NCBI RefSeq assembly: GCF_900142715.1
Contig: NZ_FRBX01000002.1
Location: 310,001 to 374,000, forward strand
Reading direction: 5' to 3'
DNA length: 64,000 bases
Source of the DNA: Flavobacterium pectinovorum
GTDB lineage: Bacteria > Bacteroidota > Bacteroidia > Flavobacteriales > Flavobacteriaceae
Shown: one piece after another, positions 25,675 through 35,574 of the stretch
Layout of the letters: each line of letters begins with the position of its first letter
Numbering within the stretch: the first letter of the stretch is position 1
Made by a program: the position numbers and the translations under genes
Notes under the pieces: model-generated
Told to the model about the DNA's origin: nothing
What the model saw: the letters and a program-made list of their open reading frames with translations, nothing else
The model's database searches: none

Positions 25675-25726
25675 AAAGTTTTCAGAATAAAAACAGACCA
25701 AACTTAAATTTTCTTATATCACTTAT

Positions 25727-26707
25727 ATGGTTTACAAAAACATAAAATATATACTTTCTGTTTTAATGATGCTGATGGTTTCGGCTTCATTTGCACAGGA
25801 AATTGTGGTACACGATCCGGTTGTCATTAAACAAAAAGATACTTATTATTTGTTTTGTACCGGAAAAGGAATTAGTGTTTTTAGTTCGAAAGATTTAAAA
25901 AACTGGAATAAAGAGGCACCGGTTTTTGCAGAAAAACCAGTTTGGGCAGATGGAGTTGCAGCCGATTTTAAAAATCATATTTGGGCGCCGGATATTTCAT
26001 TTCATAACAATACATATTACCTCTATTATTCTGTTTCGGCTTTTGCCAAAAACACATCGGCAATTGGCGTTGCAACCAACACAACCTTAGATTCAAAAGA
26101 TAAAAATTACAAATGGGTCGATCAGGGAATTGTCATTCAATCGCAACCCAACCGTGATATGTGGAATGCAATTGATCCCAATTTAATTTTTGATGAAAAC
26201 AATACGCCTTGGTTATCATTTGGTTCTTTTTGGGAAGGATTAAAATTGGTAAAACTAAATCCGGATTTAAAATCGATTGCACAGCCACAGGAATGGCACA
26301 CTATTTCAAAACGTAAAAGAACTTTTGAATTGCCAGATTCTGATCCCGGCGATGGTGCGCTCGAAGCTCCTTTTATCTTTTATAAAAACGGTTATTATTA
26401 CCAATTTCTTTCTTGGGATTTATGCTGTCGCGGAGAAAAAAGCACCTATAAAGTTGTTGTCGGAAGATCTAAAAATGTCACCGGACCTTATATCGATAAA
26501 GACGGAAAATCATTAAATGAAGGCGGAGGCAGTTTAGTAGTTCAGGGCGATGAGAATTACTTTGGCGTAGGCCATAACAGCGCTTATACGTTTGACGGTA
26601 AAGATTATATTTTTTACCACGGCTACGAAAAGAAAACCAATGGAACACCAAAATTAATAGTTAGAGAAATGATTTGGGATGCTGATTTATGGCCCGTTTT
26701 GAAATAG
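25727..26707 (+). CDS. GH43 endo-alpha-1,5-L-arabinanase-like enzyme (secreted)
   Basis: The 326-residue protein has a signal peptide (to SFAQ) and GH43 residues Asp30 (VHDPV), Asp150 (AIDPN) and Glu213 (LEAPF). WAPDISFHNNTYYLYYSVSAF and WDLCCRGEKSTYKVVVGRS match the arabinanase branch, close to the enzyme at 20114 but without a lipobox. It is probably periplasmic and shortens imported arabino-oligosaccharides. It ends the GH43 series; a repeat-filled gap separates it from the second GH51 gene. Confidence 0.9.
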   Translation: MVYKNIKYILSVLMMLMVSASFAQEIVVHDPVVIKQKDTYYLFCTGKGISVFSSKDLKNWNKEAPVFAEKPVWADGVAADFKNHIWAPDISFHNNTYYLYYSVSAFAKNTSAIGVATNTTLDSKDKNYKWVDQGIVIQSQPNRDMWNAIDPNLIFDENNTPWLSFGSFWEGLKLVKLNPDLKSIAQPQEWHTISKRKRTFELPDSDPGDGALEAPFIFYKNGYYYQFLSWDLCCRGEKSTYKVVVGRSKNVTGPYIDKDGKSLNEGGGSLVVQGDENYFGVGHNSAYTFDGKDYIFYHGYEKKTNGTPKLIVREMIWDADLWPVLK

Positions 26708-27019
26708 AATATAGAACAAAGAATATAGAACAAAGAATATAGAACATGGAATATAGAAGATAGAGGCAAGAAGAAAGAATCAAGATTTTGCCAAGATTAA
26801 GGGATTAAAAGATTAGAAAAAAATCTGCTAAATCTGCCAGATCTGCGTGAGAAATTTTTTAAACACATACATATCTATTTGTCTTCAAGTAAATGAAATG
26901 CCTTTTTAGCGCCCAAAAACTATGTTTCTATGTGTTTAAATTAAAGATATAGTTAAAAAAAAACAAAAATCCGTTTTAACCCGCGTCATCCGCGTGCCAT
27001 AAAACACAAACGAATAACA
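26708..27019. repeat. intergenic repeats: AATATAGAACAAAG tandem and ACACATAG repeat, copy 2
   Basis: The first 60 bases are imperfect tandem copies of AATATAGAACAAAG. Around 26820-26850 is the phrase ATCTGCTAAATCTGCC...CTGCGTGAG seen elsewhere between genes. 26859-26936 is an inverted copy of the ACACATAG repeat, including ATGCCTTTTTAGCG-like and CTATGTTTCTATGTGTTT segments. CCGCGTCATCCGCGTGCC at 26981 recurs at about 38672. No gene was seen. Confidence 0.75.
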
Positions 27020-29005
27020 ATGAAGTACAATTTAATTACCAAAATTACCCTTTGCGGTTTATTGCTGAACGGCTTTTATGCATCGGCGCAAAAAAATAAT
27101 CTTCAGGTTGATGTTGCTAAAACAATAACGAAAATCCAACCAACGATGTATGGAGTGTTTTTTGAAGACATCAATTTTGCTGCCGATGGAGGTTTGTATG
27201 CTGAAATGATCAAAAACAGATCGTTTGAATTCGAAACCCCGATGATGGGTTGGAAAGAACCAAACAGCGACCGACATAAACTAAATGAGCAATCCGGAAT
27301 CGCAAATATTATTCAGTACTCTCAAAAAGGAACAAATCATAATTACTGCAGGGTTACTGTAAAAGATGCCAGCGGTTATGAATTGATAAATGAAGGTTTT
27401 AGGGGAATGGGAATCAAAAAAGATTTGCATTATAATTTGTCTCTGAAAGCTTCAAAAATATCCGGAGACATTTCGAAGATTAAAATTCAATTCATAGATA
27501 AAAATAAAAAGGTTTTAGGTGAAACTTCGATTGCACCAACCTCAAAAGACTGGACAAATTATACAGCACAATTAACGGCAACTGCAACAGAAGCAAAAGC
27601 ACAAATTAGATTCACTTTTGAAGGAACCGGAGTTATAGATTTAGATGTGATTTCTCTTTTTCCGGAAGACACCTGGAAAGGCAGAAAAAATGGAATGCGT
27701 GCTGATTTAGTACAATTATTATACGATTTGAAACCAGGATTTTTACGTTTTCCGGGAGGTTGTATTGTTGAAGGAAAAACATTGGCATTACGTTACCAAT
27801 GGAAAAAATCGATTGGAAATGTTGAAGACAGAGAAACCATGATTAACAGATGGAATACGGAATTTGCACACAAATTGGCGCCGGATTATTTCCAGAGTTT
27901 TGGTTTAGGATTTTATGAATATTTCCAGCTTTCAGAAGATATTGGAGCTTCTCCATTGCCCATTTTAAGCTGTGGAATGGCTTGTCAGTTCAACACAGGA
28001 GAATTGGTTCCGATGGATCAAATCGATCCTTATGTGCAGGATGCTTTAGATTTAATTGAATTTGCCAATGGTGATCAAACGACAGCCTGGGGAAAAGTGA
28101 GAGCTGATATGGGACACCCAAAACCATTCAATTTAAAATTTATTGGAGTTGGAAATGAGCAATGGGGACCAGATTATATCGAGCGTTTCAAAGTGTTTCA
28201 AAAAGCCATCAAATCAAAATATCCAAACATTACCATTGTGTCCGGAACAGGGCCATTTCCTGACGGAGATTTCTTTGATTATGGCATGGCAGCACTTAAA
28301 AAACTGAACGCAGAAATCGTTGACGAGCACTATTATAAAGACCCGGCATGGTTTCGAAAAAATGTAACCCGTTACGATAATTACGATCGTAAAGGACCAA
28401 AGATTTTTGCCGGAGAATATGCAGCGCAAAGTGTAGAAATTGCAAGTCCGGATAACAAAAACAATTGGGAATGTGCTTTCTCTGAAGCCGCTTTCATGAC
28501 CGGAATGGAGCGCAATGCTGAGGTCGTTCATTTAACTTCTTATGCACCTTTGCTGGCTCACGTTGAAGGCTGGCAATGGACACCGGATATGATTTGGTTC
28601 AATAATTTACAATCTTACGGAACACCAAATTATTATGTTCAGAAATTATTTTCTAATAATAAAGGAACGGATTTAATTAAGATTACAAAAGACGGAAAAC
28701 CTGTAATTGGTGAAAATGATTTGTTTGCATCTGCAGTAAAAGATGTGAATTCTAAAGAAGTAATTCTGAAAATTGTGAACACTGCTGCAACGGCTCAAAA
28801 TGTTTCAATTGATGTAAAGGGAACAAAATTAGACACAAAAGGAACAGCAATAATTTTAAAAGGAGATGGACTTAATGATGAAAATTCTTTTGATGCTCCG
28901 ACGAAAATTAGTCCAAAAGAAAGTGAATTTAAGTTGAAAGGGAGTCAGGTTCAATATGATTTTCCGGCGTACTCGGTTACTGTTTTAAAAATTAAGATGA
29001 AGTAA
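27020..29005 (+). CDS. GH51 alpha-L-arabinofuranosidase (long form)
   Basis: The 661-residue protein has a signal peptide (to YASAQ). An N-terminal half contains a CBM4-like beta-sandwich insert (about 85-215), followed by the GH51 barrel and C-terminal sandwich. The acid/base is Glu380 (GVGNEQWGPDY) and the nucleophile Glu466 (IFAGEYAAQS). MYGVFFEDINFAADGGLYAEMIKNRSFE near residue 43 is typical of the long GH51 form, which often removes arabinose side chains from polymers. It would complement the short GH51 at 21182. It is followed by the araBDA genes after 167 bp containing an AraR-like site. Confidence 0.94.
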   Translation: MKYNLITKITLCGLLLNGFYASAQKNNLQVDVAKTITKIQPTMYGVFFEDINFAADGGLYAEMIKNRSFEFETPMMGWKEPNSDRHKLNEQSGIANIIQYSQKGTNHNYCRVTVKDASGYELINEGFRGMGIKKDLHYNLSLKASKISGDISKIKIQFIDKNKKVLGETSIAPTSKDWTNYTAQLTATATEAKAQIRFTFEGTGVIDLDVISLFPEDTWKGRKNGMRADLVQLLYDLKPGFLRFPGGCIVEGKTLALRYQWKKSIGNVEDRETMINRWNTEFAHKLAPDYFQSFGLGFYEYFQLSEDIGASPLPILSCGMACQFNTGELVPMDQIDPYVQDALDLIEFANGDQTTAWGKVRADMGHPKPFNLKFIGVGNEQWGPDYIERFKVFQKAIKSKYPNITIVSGTGPFPDGDFFDYGMAALKKLNAEIVDEHYYKDPAWFRKNVTRYDNYDRKGPKIFAGEYAAQSVEIASPDNKNNWECAFSEAAFMTGMERNAEVVHLTSYAPLLAHVEGWQWTPDMIWFNNLQSYGTPNYYVQKLFSNNKGTDLIKITKDGKPVIGENDLFASAVKDVNSKEVILKIVNTAATAQNVSIDVKGTKLDTKGTAIILKGDGLNDENSFDAPTKISPKESEFKLKGSQVQYDFPAYSVTVLKIKMK

Positions 29006-29107
29006 TCGCAACAGAATAAATGTATAAGCAACGTTTATTTTCTGTTTTAACCTTAAATGCCTGTTTTGATGCATTATTTGTAAAAAAATCAAGAGCTTAT
29101 TTTTGTT

Positions 29108-29126
29108 AAGTGTTTTTTATACACTT
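29108..29126. promoter_or_regulatory. candidate AraR operator, site 5 (araB promoter)
   Basis: AAGTGTT-tttta-TACACTT lies just upstream of the TATATTTG box at 29143, over the -33 region. It is one of the best matches to the shared palindrome. Confidence 0.7.
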
Positions 29127-29142
29127 ATAAATTATTTATAAT

Positions 29143-29150
29143 TATATTTG
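29143..29150 (+). promoter_or_regulatory. -7 box of the araB-araD-araA operon
   Basis: TATATTTG matches TAnnTTTG, 23 bp before the araB start. No TTG lies at the normal spacing; the operator-like palindrome occupies that region. Confidence 0.6.
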
Positions 29151-29172
29151 CGTTATTAAAAATTAATTTCGA

Positions 29173-30864
29173 ATGAAAAATTACGTTATAGGATTGGACT
29201 ACGGAACAGATTCTGTTCGAGCGATGTTAATAGATACTGAAAATGGGCAGGAGTTAGCATCAAATGTTTCTCATTACAAAAGATGGAAAAACAAACAATA
29301 TTGTGACGCATCGATAAATCAGTTTCGTCAGCATCCTTTGGACCATATAGAAGGTTTAGAAATTACCATTCAAACCGTTATAAAAGAAAGTAAAGTTGAT
29401 CCTTCTTTGATAAAAGGAATTTGCATTGACACGACTGGATCATCACCGGTTCCGGTTACGAAAGACGGAATTCCGCTTGCTTTGACAAAAGGTTTTGAGG
29501 AAAATCCAAACGCAATGATGGTTCTTTGGAAAGATCATACTTCAATCAACGAAGCAAATGAAATCAATGAATTGGCAGTAAGCTGGGGCGGAGAAAACGT
29601 AACAAAATATGTTGGCGGAATTTATTCATCAGAATGGTTTTGGGCAAAAATCCTGCACATTGCCAGAGAAGATGAAGCGGTTAGAAATGCAGCACACACG
29701 TGGATGGAACACTGCGATTTAATGACGTATTTGTTAATTGAAGATAAAGATTTAAAAATCTTTAAGAGAAGCCGTTGCGCAGCGGGCCACAAAGCAATGT
29801 GGCACGAAGACTGGAATGGTTTGCCTCCGGTTGAATTCTTAGAAAAACTACATCCATATTTGGCACAACTTCGAGGCAATTTATATGATGAAACGTATAC
29901 ATCTGATTTAGTTGCCGGAAATTTAAGCAAAGAATGGGCAGACCGTTTAGGACTTTCAACTGAAACAATTGTGGCTGTTGGAACTTTCGACGCGCATTCT
30001 GGAGCTGTTGGAGCAAAAATTGGAGAGAATACTCTAGTTCGCGTTATGGGAACTTCAACCTGTGATATTCTGGTAGGTTCTTATGATGAAGTTGGAACAA
30101 AAACCGTTCGCGGAATCTGCGGGCAAGTTGATGGATCTGTAATTCCAGGTTTTATTGGTTTAGAAGCGGGACAATCTGCTTTTGGAGATTTATTGGCCTG
30201 GTACAAAGAATTACTGCTTTGGCCAACAGATCATTTATTAACGGCTTCAACCGTTTTAAATGATGCTCAAAAAGAACAATTAAGAGAAGAATTCAGTGAT
30301 AAATTAATTGTGGAACTGACCAAAGAAGCAGAGAAAATTCCGGTTTCAGAAAGTCTTCCAATTGCTTTGGACTGGATCAACGGAAGAAGAACTCCAGATG
30401 CAAACCAAGAATTAAAAAGTGCAATTTCGAATTTATCTTTAGGAACAAAAGCACCACATATTTTTAAAGCTTTAGTAAACGCAATTTGTTTTGGAGCGAA
30501 AAAAATCGTGGATCGTTTTGAAGAAGAAGGTGTAAAAATTGACAGCGTAATCGGAATTGGTGGCGTTGCCCGTAAATCTCCTTTTATCATGCAGACTTTG
30601 GCTAACGTTTTAAACAAGCCAATTAAAATTGCAGCTTCAGATCAGACTCCGGCTTTGGGAGCAGCGATTTACGCAGCAGTTGCCGCCGGAATTTATCCAA
30701 ATGTAATTGAAGCAAGTCAAAAAATAGGAAGCGATTTTGACGGAGAATATTTTCCTCAATTAGACAAAGTAGCAGCTTATAACAAACTGCTTATCGCTTA
30801 CGATCAATTAAGTGCTTTCGCAGATCCATCTATTAAAATTACACAAAATGAGTTCTCTTTATAA
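29173..30864 (+). CDS. araB: L-ribulokinase
   Basis: The 563-residue FGGY-family kinase has the N-terminal phosphate-binding motif GLDYGTDSVRAM and the family signature near GGVARKSPFIMQTLANVL. The region MGTSTCDILVG and ICGQVDGSVIPGFIGLEAGQSAFGD is specific to ribulokinases. It phosphorylates L-ribulose to L-ribulose-5-phosphate in the cytoplasm. Its 3' end overlaps araD by 17 bp. A promoter box and AraR-like site lie directly upstream. Confidence 0.96.
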   Translation: MKNYVIGLDYGTDSVRAMLIDTENGQELASNVSHYKRWKNKQYCDASINQFRQHPLDHIEGLEITIQTVIKESKVDPSLIKGICIDTTGSSPVPVTKDGIPLALTKGFEENPNAMMVLWKDHTSINEANEINELAVSWGGENVTKYVGGIYSSEWFWAKILHIAREDEAVRNAAHTWMEHCDLMTYLLIEDKDLKIFKRSRCAAGHKAMWHEDWNGLPPVEFLEKLHPYLAQLRGNLYDETYTSDLVAGNLSKEWADRLGLSTETIVAVGTFDAHSGAVGAKIGENTLVRVMGTSTCDILVGSYDEVGTKTVRGICGQVDGSVIPGFIGLEAGQSAFGDLLAWYKELLLWPTDHLLTASTVLNDAQKEQLREEFSDKLIVELTKEAEKIPVSESLPIALDWINGRRTPDANQELKSAISNLSLGTKAPHIFKALVNAICFGAKKIVDRFEEEGVKIDSVIGIGGVARKSPFIMQTLANVLNKPIKIAASDQTPALGAAIYAAVAAGIYPNVIEASQKIGSDFDGEYFPQLDKVAAYNKLLIAYDQLSAFADPSIKITQNEFSL

Positions 30865-31549
30865 AGATTTAAAACAAGAATGCTACGAAGCAAATATGCA
30901 ATTAAATGCATTGAATTTGGTAGTTTATACTTTTGGGAATGTAAGTGCTGTGGACAGAAAAAATGGTGTTTTTGCCATAAAACCAAGCGGAGTTCCGTAC
31001 GAAGATTTAAAACCGGAAGATATTGTTATTGTCGATTTTGATAATAACATTATTGAAGGAACTATGCGTCCGTCTTCAGATACAAAAACACATGCCTATT
31101 TATACAAAAACTGGCCAAATATTGGTGGCGTTGCACACACGCACGCAACCTATTCTGTGGCTTGGGCGCAATCACAAAGAGATATTCCAATTTTTGGAAC
31201 TACACATGCCGATCATTTAACGGCAGATATTCCCTGTGCACCACCAATGGCAGATGCGCTTATTGAAGGAAATTACGAACACAATACCGGAATTCAGATT
31301 TTGGATTGTTTCAAAGAAAAAAATCTTTCGTACGAAGAAGTAGAAATGGTTTTGATCGGAAACCACGGTCCGTTTGCCTGGGGGAAAAATGCAGCAAAAG
31401 CAGTTTACAACAGCAAAGTTCTTGAAGTCGTAGCCGAAATGGCCTACCTGACTTTACAAATAAACCCAAACGCACCAAGATTAAAAGATTCCCTAATAAA
31501 GAAACATTATAACCGCAAACACGGAAAAGATTCGTATTACGGACAATAA
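30848..31549 (+). CDS. araD: L-ribulose-5-phosphate 4-epimerase
   Basis: The start was set at MSSLYKDLKQ (30848), overlapping araB by 17 bp; upstream in-frame starts lie deep inside araB. The 233-residue class II aldolase-type protein has zinc ligands His97 and His99 in AHTHATYSVAWAQ, and a third in GNHGPFAWG. SSDTKTH and KPSGVPYEDL form the phosphate-binding site. It makes D-xylulose-5-phosphate, which enters the pentose phosphate pathway. Confidence 0.96.
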   Translation: MSSLYKDLKQECYEANMQLNALNLVVYTFGNVSAVDRKNGVFAIKPSGVPYEDLKPEDIVIVDFDNNIIEGTMRPSSDTKTHAYLYKNWPNIGGVAHTHATYSVAWAQSQRDIPIFGTTHADHLTADIPCAPPMADALIEGNYEHNTGIQILDCFKEKNLSYEEVEMVLIGNHGPFAWGKNAAKAVYNSKVLEVVAEMAYLTLQINPNAPRLKDSLIKKHYNRKHGKDSYYGQ

Positions 31550-31635
31550 ATAATTTTAGAATTTAGATTAAAGATTTTAGATTTAAAATCAGAAGAAAAA
31601 ACGATTAAACAGTTCAACAATATAACGATTAAACA

Positions 31636-33144
31636 ATGATAGATATCTCTCAAAAAGAAGTATGGTTTGTAGTAGGAAGCCAGGAATTATACGGTGAAGA
31701 AACACTAAGAAAAGTGGCAGAGCATTCGCAAATAATTGCAAAAGGATTAGATGCAACATCTAGTATTCCGGTAAAAGTAGTTTATAAAGATGTAGTGAAA
31801 TCGCCTGCACAAATATTAGATGTTTGTTTAGCAGCAAATTCTGCTAAAAACTGTATCGGAATTATTGCCTGGATGCATACTTTCTCGCCTGCAAAAATGT
31901 GGATTGGCGGATTGAGCATTTTAAAAAAACCATTATGCCATTTACATACACAATACAATGCTGAAATTCCGTGGGGAACAATCGACATGGATTTCATGAA
32001 CCTGAATCAATCGGCTCACGGAGATCGTGAATTTGGATTTATCATGTCAAGAATGCGAAAAAAACGCAAAGTGGTTGTTGGACATTGGGAAGATGAAAGA
32101 GTTCAGAAAAAATTAGGCATCTGGACAAGAGTAGCTTTGGGTTGGGATGAACTTCAAAACTTAAAAGTAGCCCGTATTGGAGACAATATGCGTGAAGTTG
32201 CCGTAACAGAAGGAGATAAAGTAGAAGCTCAGATTCGTTTCGGAATGTCAGTTAACGGTTTTGATTCTTCAGATGTTACCAAATATATTGAGAAAGTGAC
32301 GGATAAAGAATTAAATGATTTATTGGCAGTTTACGAGCAATCATATACTTTGACTGATGCTTTAAAAGAAGGCGGAGCGCAAAGAAGTTCATTAGCGGAA
32401 GCGGCAAAAATTGAATTAGGTTTAAGAGCTTTCCTTGAAGAAGGAGGTTTTGGAGCTTTTACAGATACGTTTGAAAATTTGGGTGTTTGGAAACAATTAC
32501 CAGGAATTGCAACACAAAGATTAATGGCCGACGGTTATGGTTTTGGTGGAGAAGGAGATTGGAAAACAGCGGCAATGGTTCGTGCCTTAAAAGTAATGAA
32601 CGTTGGTCTTGAGGGAGGAACGTCTTTCATGGAAGATTACACATACCATTTTACACCGCAAAAATCATACGTTTTAGGATCTCACATGTTAGAAATTTGT
32701 CCATCTATTGCAGATGGAAAACCTTCTTGTGAAGTGCATCCTTTAGGAATTGGCGGAAAAGAAGATCCTGCTCGTTTGGTGTTTAATTCACCTGCCGGAG
32801 ATGCAATTAATGTTTCTTTGGTTGATATGGGAACTCGTTTCCGTTTAATTGTAAACGAAGTTGAAGCGATAAAACCAATGGCTGAATTGCCAAAACTGCC
32901 AGTTGCAAGAGTTTTATGGGATTGTAAACCAAATCTTGATATCGCAGCAACAGCTTGGATTTTGGCTGGTGGAGCGCATCACACGGTTTATAGCCAGTCG
33001 CTAACAACAGAATATATGGAAGATTTTGCAGATATCGCCGGAATCGAATTATTGGTTATTGATGAAAAAACAACAATTAGAGATTTCAAAGATAAAATTA
33101 ACGCCAACGAAGCTTACTATCATTTGTTTCAACATGGGCTTTAA
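31636..33144 (+). CDS. araA: L-arabinose isomerase
   Basis: The 502-residue protein opens with [18 protein letters not shown], a signature of AraA. It has [24 protein letters not shown] and [23 protein letters not shown], which contain the catalytic glutamates and metal-binding histidines. It converts L-arabinose to L-ribulose. It lies 86 bp after araD, in a gap with an AT-rich imperfect repeat around GATTTTAGATTTAAAATC, and is probably in the same operon. Confidence 0.97.
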   Translation: MIDISQKEVWFVVGSQELYGEETLRKVAEHSQIIAKGLDATSSIPVKVVYKDVVKSPAQILDVCLAANSAKNCIGIIAWMHTFSPAKMWIGGLSILKKPLCHLHTQYNAEIPWGTIDMDFMNLNQSAHGDREFGFIMSRMRKKRKVVVGHWEDERVQKKLGIWTRVALGWDELQNLKVARIGDNMREVAVTEGDKVEAQIRFGMSVNGFDSSDVTKYIEKVTDKELNDLLAVYEQSYTLTDALKEGGAQRSSLAEAAKIELGLRAFLEEGGFGAFTDTFENLGVWKQLPGIATQRLMADGYGFGGEGDWKTAAMVRALKVMNVGLEGGTSFMEDYTYHFTPQKSYVLGSHMLEICPSIADGKPSCEVHPLGIGGKEDPARLVFNSPAGDAINVSLVDMGTRFRLIVNEVEAIKPMAELPKLPVARVLWDCKPNLDIAATAWILAGGAHHTVYSQSLTTEYMEDFADIAGIELLVIDEKTTIRDFKDKINANEAYYHLFQHGL

Positions 33145-33256
33145 TTTCTAGGTACAAAGGTTAAAAGTGGCAAAGGTTCAGAGGTTTTTATTTTGATTTA
33201 TAATTGCTACTTTTAACTTTTAACATCTAACATTTAACCAATTAAAAATATCATTT

Positions 33257-34441
33257 ATGAATGTATTAAAACGTTATATTTTTGGAATTGGCCTACTGAG
33301 TTTGGCTTTTATTTCAGTTCAATGCAAAAACGATAAAAAAATGGATGACACTACAGTTTCTTCAGATAAAAAAGCGACGGTTACAATTGAGAAATCTTCT
33401 TACGGAACAACTGCAAAAGGAGAAAAAGTCGACAGTTATAAATTGAAAAACCAAAATGGGATGGAAGTTGATATCATCACTTTTGGTGGAAGAATTACAG
33501 ATTTAAAAGTGCCAAATAAAGAAGGTGTTTCGGAAAATGTGGTAATCGGATTTGATAATTTGGCTCAATACGAAAAAGCGAATCCTTTTTTTGGAGCTTT
33601 AATCGGAAGATACGGAAACCGAATTGCTAAAGGAAAATTTACTTTAGACGAAAAGGAATATCAGTTGGCAATCAACAATGCTCCAAATGCTTTGCACGGT
33701 GGACCGCAGGGATATTTTAATGTGGTTTGGAAAGCTGATGAGGTAAAATCCGGAGATGCGGCAACTTTGAAATTATCTTATTTAAGTAAAGATATGGAAG
33801 AAGGTTATCCTGGAAATTTAAAAGTTTTTGTAACGTATACATTGACAAATGATAATCAATTAGAAGTATTATATGAAGCAACGACAGATAAGAAAACGGT
33901 TGTGAATTTAACGCAACATTCTTATTTCAACTTATCCGGAGATTTCACAAAAACAATCTTAGATCATGAACTGACTTTGAATGCAGATAAATTAGTTCCG
34001 GTTGATGCGACTTTAATTCCGACAGGAAAATTAGATGATGTTGCCAATACGCCTTTCGATTTCAGAAAACCAAAATTAATTGGAAAAGATATCAATGCTA
34101 AAAATGAGCAGTTAGAAAGAGGAAAAGGTTACGATCACTGTTGGGTATTGAACAATCCTGAAAAAGGAAAAACAATCATAGTAAAAGTGTATCACGCAGC
34201 AAGCGGAAGAATTCTGGAAATGACAACAGACGAACCAGGAATTCAGTTTTACTCAGGAAATTTCCTTGACGGAACGCTGCCAATACCAAACGGCGGAACA
34301 TTCGCACACAGAACCGGTTTATGTTTAGAAACAGAACATTATCCGGATTCTCCAAACCAGAAAAACTTCCCGACAACGGTTTTAAACCCGGGAGAAAATT
34401 ATAAAACTAAAACTACTTTCAAATTCTCTGTTCAGAAATAG
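33257..34441 (+). CDS. aldose 1-epimerase lipoprotein of the arabinan locus
   Basis: The 394-residue protein has a signal ending VQC (Cys23), so it should be lipid-anchored. The mutarotase domain shows GRYGNRIAKG, the catalytic His in NALHGGPQGY, the second in LTQHSYFNLSG, and CLETEHYPDSPNQ with the catalytic Glu. It probably equilibrates the anomers of released L-arabinose or galactose outside the cytoplasm before uptake. It closes the arabinose gene block and is followed by a strong terminator. Confidence 0.93.
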   Translation: MNVLKRYIFGIGLLSLAFISVQCKNDKKMDDTTVSSDKKATVTIEKSSYGTTAKGEKVDSYKLKNQNGMEVDIITFGGRITDLKVPNKEGVSENVVIGFDNLAQYEKANPFFGALIGRYGNRIAKGKFTLDEKEYQLAINNAPNALHGGPQGYFNVVWKADEVKSGDAATLKLSYLSKDMEEGYPGNLKVFVTYTLTNDNQLEVLYEATTDKKTVVNLTQHSYFNLSGDFTKTILDHELTLNADKLVPVDATLIPTGKLDDVANTPFDFRKPKLIGKDINAKNEQLERGKGYDHCWVLNNPEKGKTIIVKVYHAASGRILEMTTDEPGIQFYSGNFLDGTLPIPNGGTFAHRTGLCLETEHYPDSPNQKNFPTTVLNPGENYKTKTTFKFSVQK

Positions 34442-34479
34442 TTTTGGAATTATGTTAATTAGTTAGTAATTCTCTAAGA

Positions 34480-34512
34480 AACCTCGAAAGTTATGCTTTC
34501 GAGGTTTTTTTA
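34480..34512 (+). terminator. terminator of the arabinose block
   Basis: Arms AACCTCGAAAG and CTTTCGAGGTT flank TTATG and are followed by a run of T residues, 39 bp after the epimerase stop. Confidence 0.88.
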
Positions 34513-34550
34513 TTTGTAAATAACGAAGATGAATAACTATAAAATAGACC

Positions 34551-34582
34551 TTGTTAATTCGTGCTATTTTTTCTTACATTTG
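34551..34582 (+). promoter_or_regulatory. consensus promoter of the alpha/beta hydrolase gene
   Basis: TTG at 34551 and TACATTTG at 34575-34582 are 21 bases apart, matching the Flavobacterium consensus fully. The start codon is 33 bp further on. Confidence 0.75.
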
Positions 34583-34614
34583 GGAGATAACTATCTAAAA
34601 AAAACCTCTTACTT

Positions 34615-35493
34615 ATGAAAAAACCAATTAAATTATTACTTCTTTTATTAATCTATTCTATAGGTGCAATAGGAAGTGCTCAGGTTCAGATGAATTATAA
34701 ATTTGACACGCCTTATGGTAAAAATACCGCTGTTGGAAAATTTACTGAAATTAATGGAGCTAAAATCTATTATGAAGAATATGGAAAAGGTGAACCTTTG
34801 TTATTGATTCATGGAAATGGAGGAAGTATTGAATCAATGGGAAATCAAATCGATTATTTTAAAAGTAAATACAGAGTTATTGTTGCTGATAATAGAGGCC
34901 AAGGTAAATCGGAGTTGAAAACAGATTCTTTAACATACGTTCAGATTACAAATGATATAGAGGAATTAGTTAATCGCTTAAAACTAGATTCGATAAGTAT
35001 TATTGGATGGAGTGATGGTGGAATTGTTGGTTTACAAATGGGTATTTCTGGTAAGTCAAAAATAAAGAAAATTGTGGCGATGGGGGCAAATTTAAGACCT
35101 GATGCTACAGCTGTTAATTCATGGGCTACAAATGATGTGCAGAACATGAGAAAAATGATTGTGTCAAAAATTAAAGCGAAAGACACTAGTGAGAATTGGA
35201 ATCTACAAAAACAGCTTGCCGGACTTTTAGTAGATCAGCCTAATATTGCAACTAAAGATTTATCAAAAATTAAAGCAAAAGTACTTATAATAGCAGGAGA
35301 TAAAGACATTATTAAAAATGAACATTCGGTAGAAATTTTTGAAAATATACCTAAGGCACAGTTATGTATTATGCCTGGCGAAACTCATTTTGCACCGGCT
35401 TCAAGTCCGGAAGTATTTAATGCATTAGCAAATAAGTTTTTATCAGAACCGTTTAAAAGACCAGATTCAGATTGGACTAAATGGGGTAAATAA
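34615..35493 (+). CDS. secreted alpha/beta hydrolase
   Basis: The 292-residue protein has a signal peptide ending near IGSAQ. The alpha/beta hydrolase core shows the oxyanion HGNGGS (66-71), the nucleophile elbow GWSDGG (Ser133), an acid in AGDKDII (Asp229 or Asp231) and His258 in GETHFAP. It is probably periplasmic. The fold covers esterases, lactonases and peptidases, so the substrate is unknown. It has its own promoter and is transcribed apart from the arabinose genes. Confidence 0.88.
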   Translation: MKKPIKLLLLLLIYSIGAIGSAQVQMNYKFDTPYGKNTAVGKFTEINGAKIYYEEYGKGEPLLLIHGNGGSIESMGNQIDYFKSKYRVIVADNRGQGKSELKTDSLTYVQITNDIEELVNRLKLDSISIIGWSDGGIVGLQMGISGKSKIKKIVAMGANLRPDATAVNSWATNDVQNMRKMIVSKIKAKDTSENWNLQKQLAGLLVDQPNIATKDLSKIKAKVLIIAGDKDIIKNEHSVEIFENIPKAQLCIMPGETHFAPASSPEVFNALANKFLSEPFKRPDSDWTKWGK

Positions 35494-35574
35494 AAGCAGA
35501 TTTAAAGTTTTATTTTTCTGGTAACTGTGTCTCTTTGCTAGATCATTTATTAAAACATAGAAAACAAAAATAAA

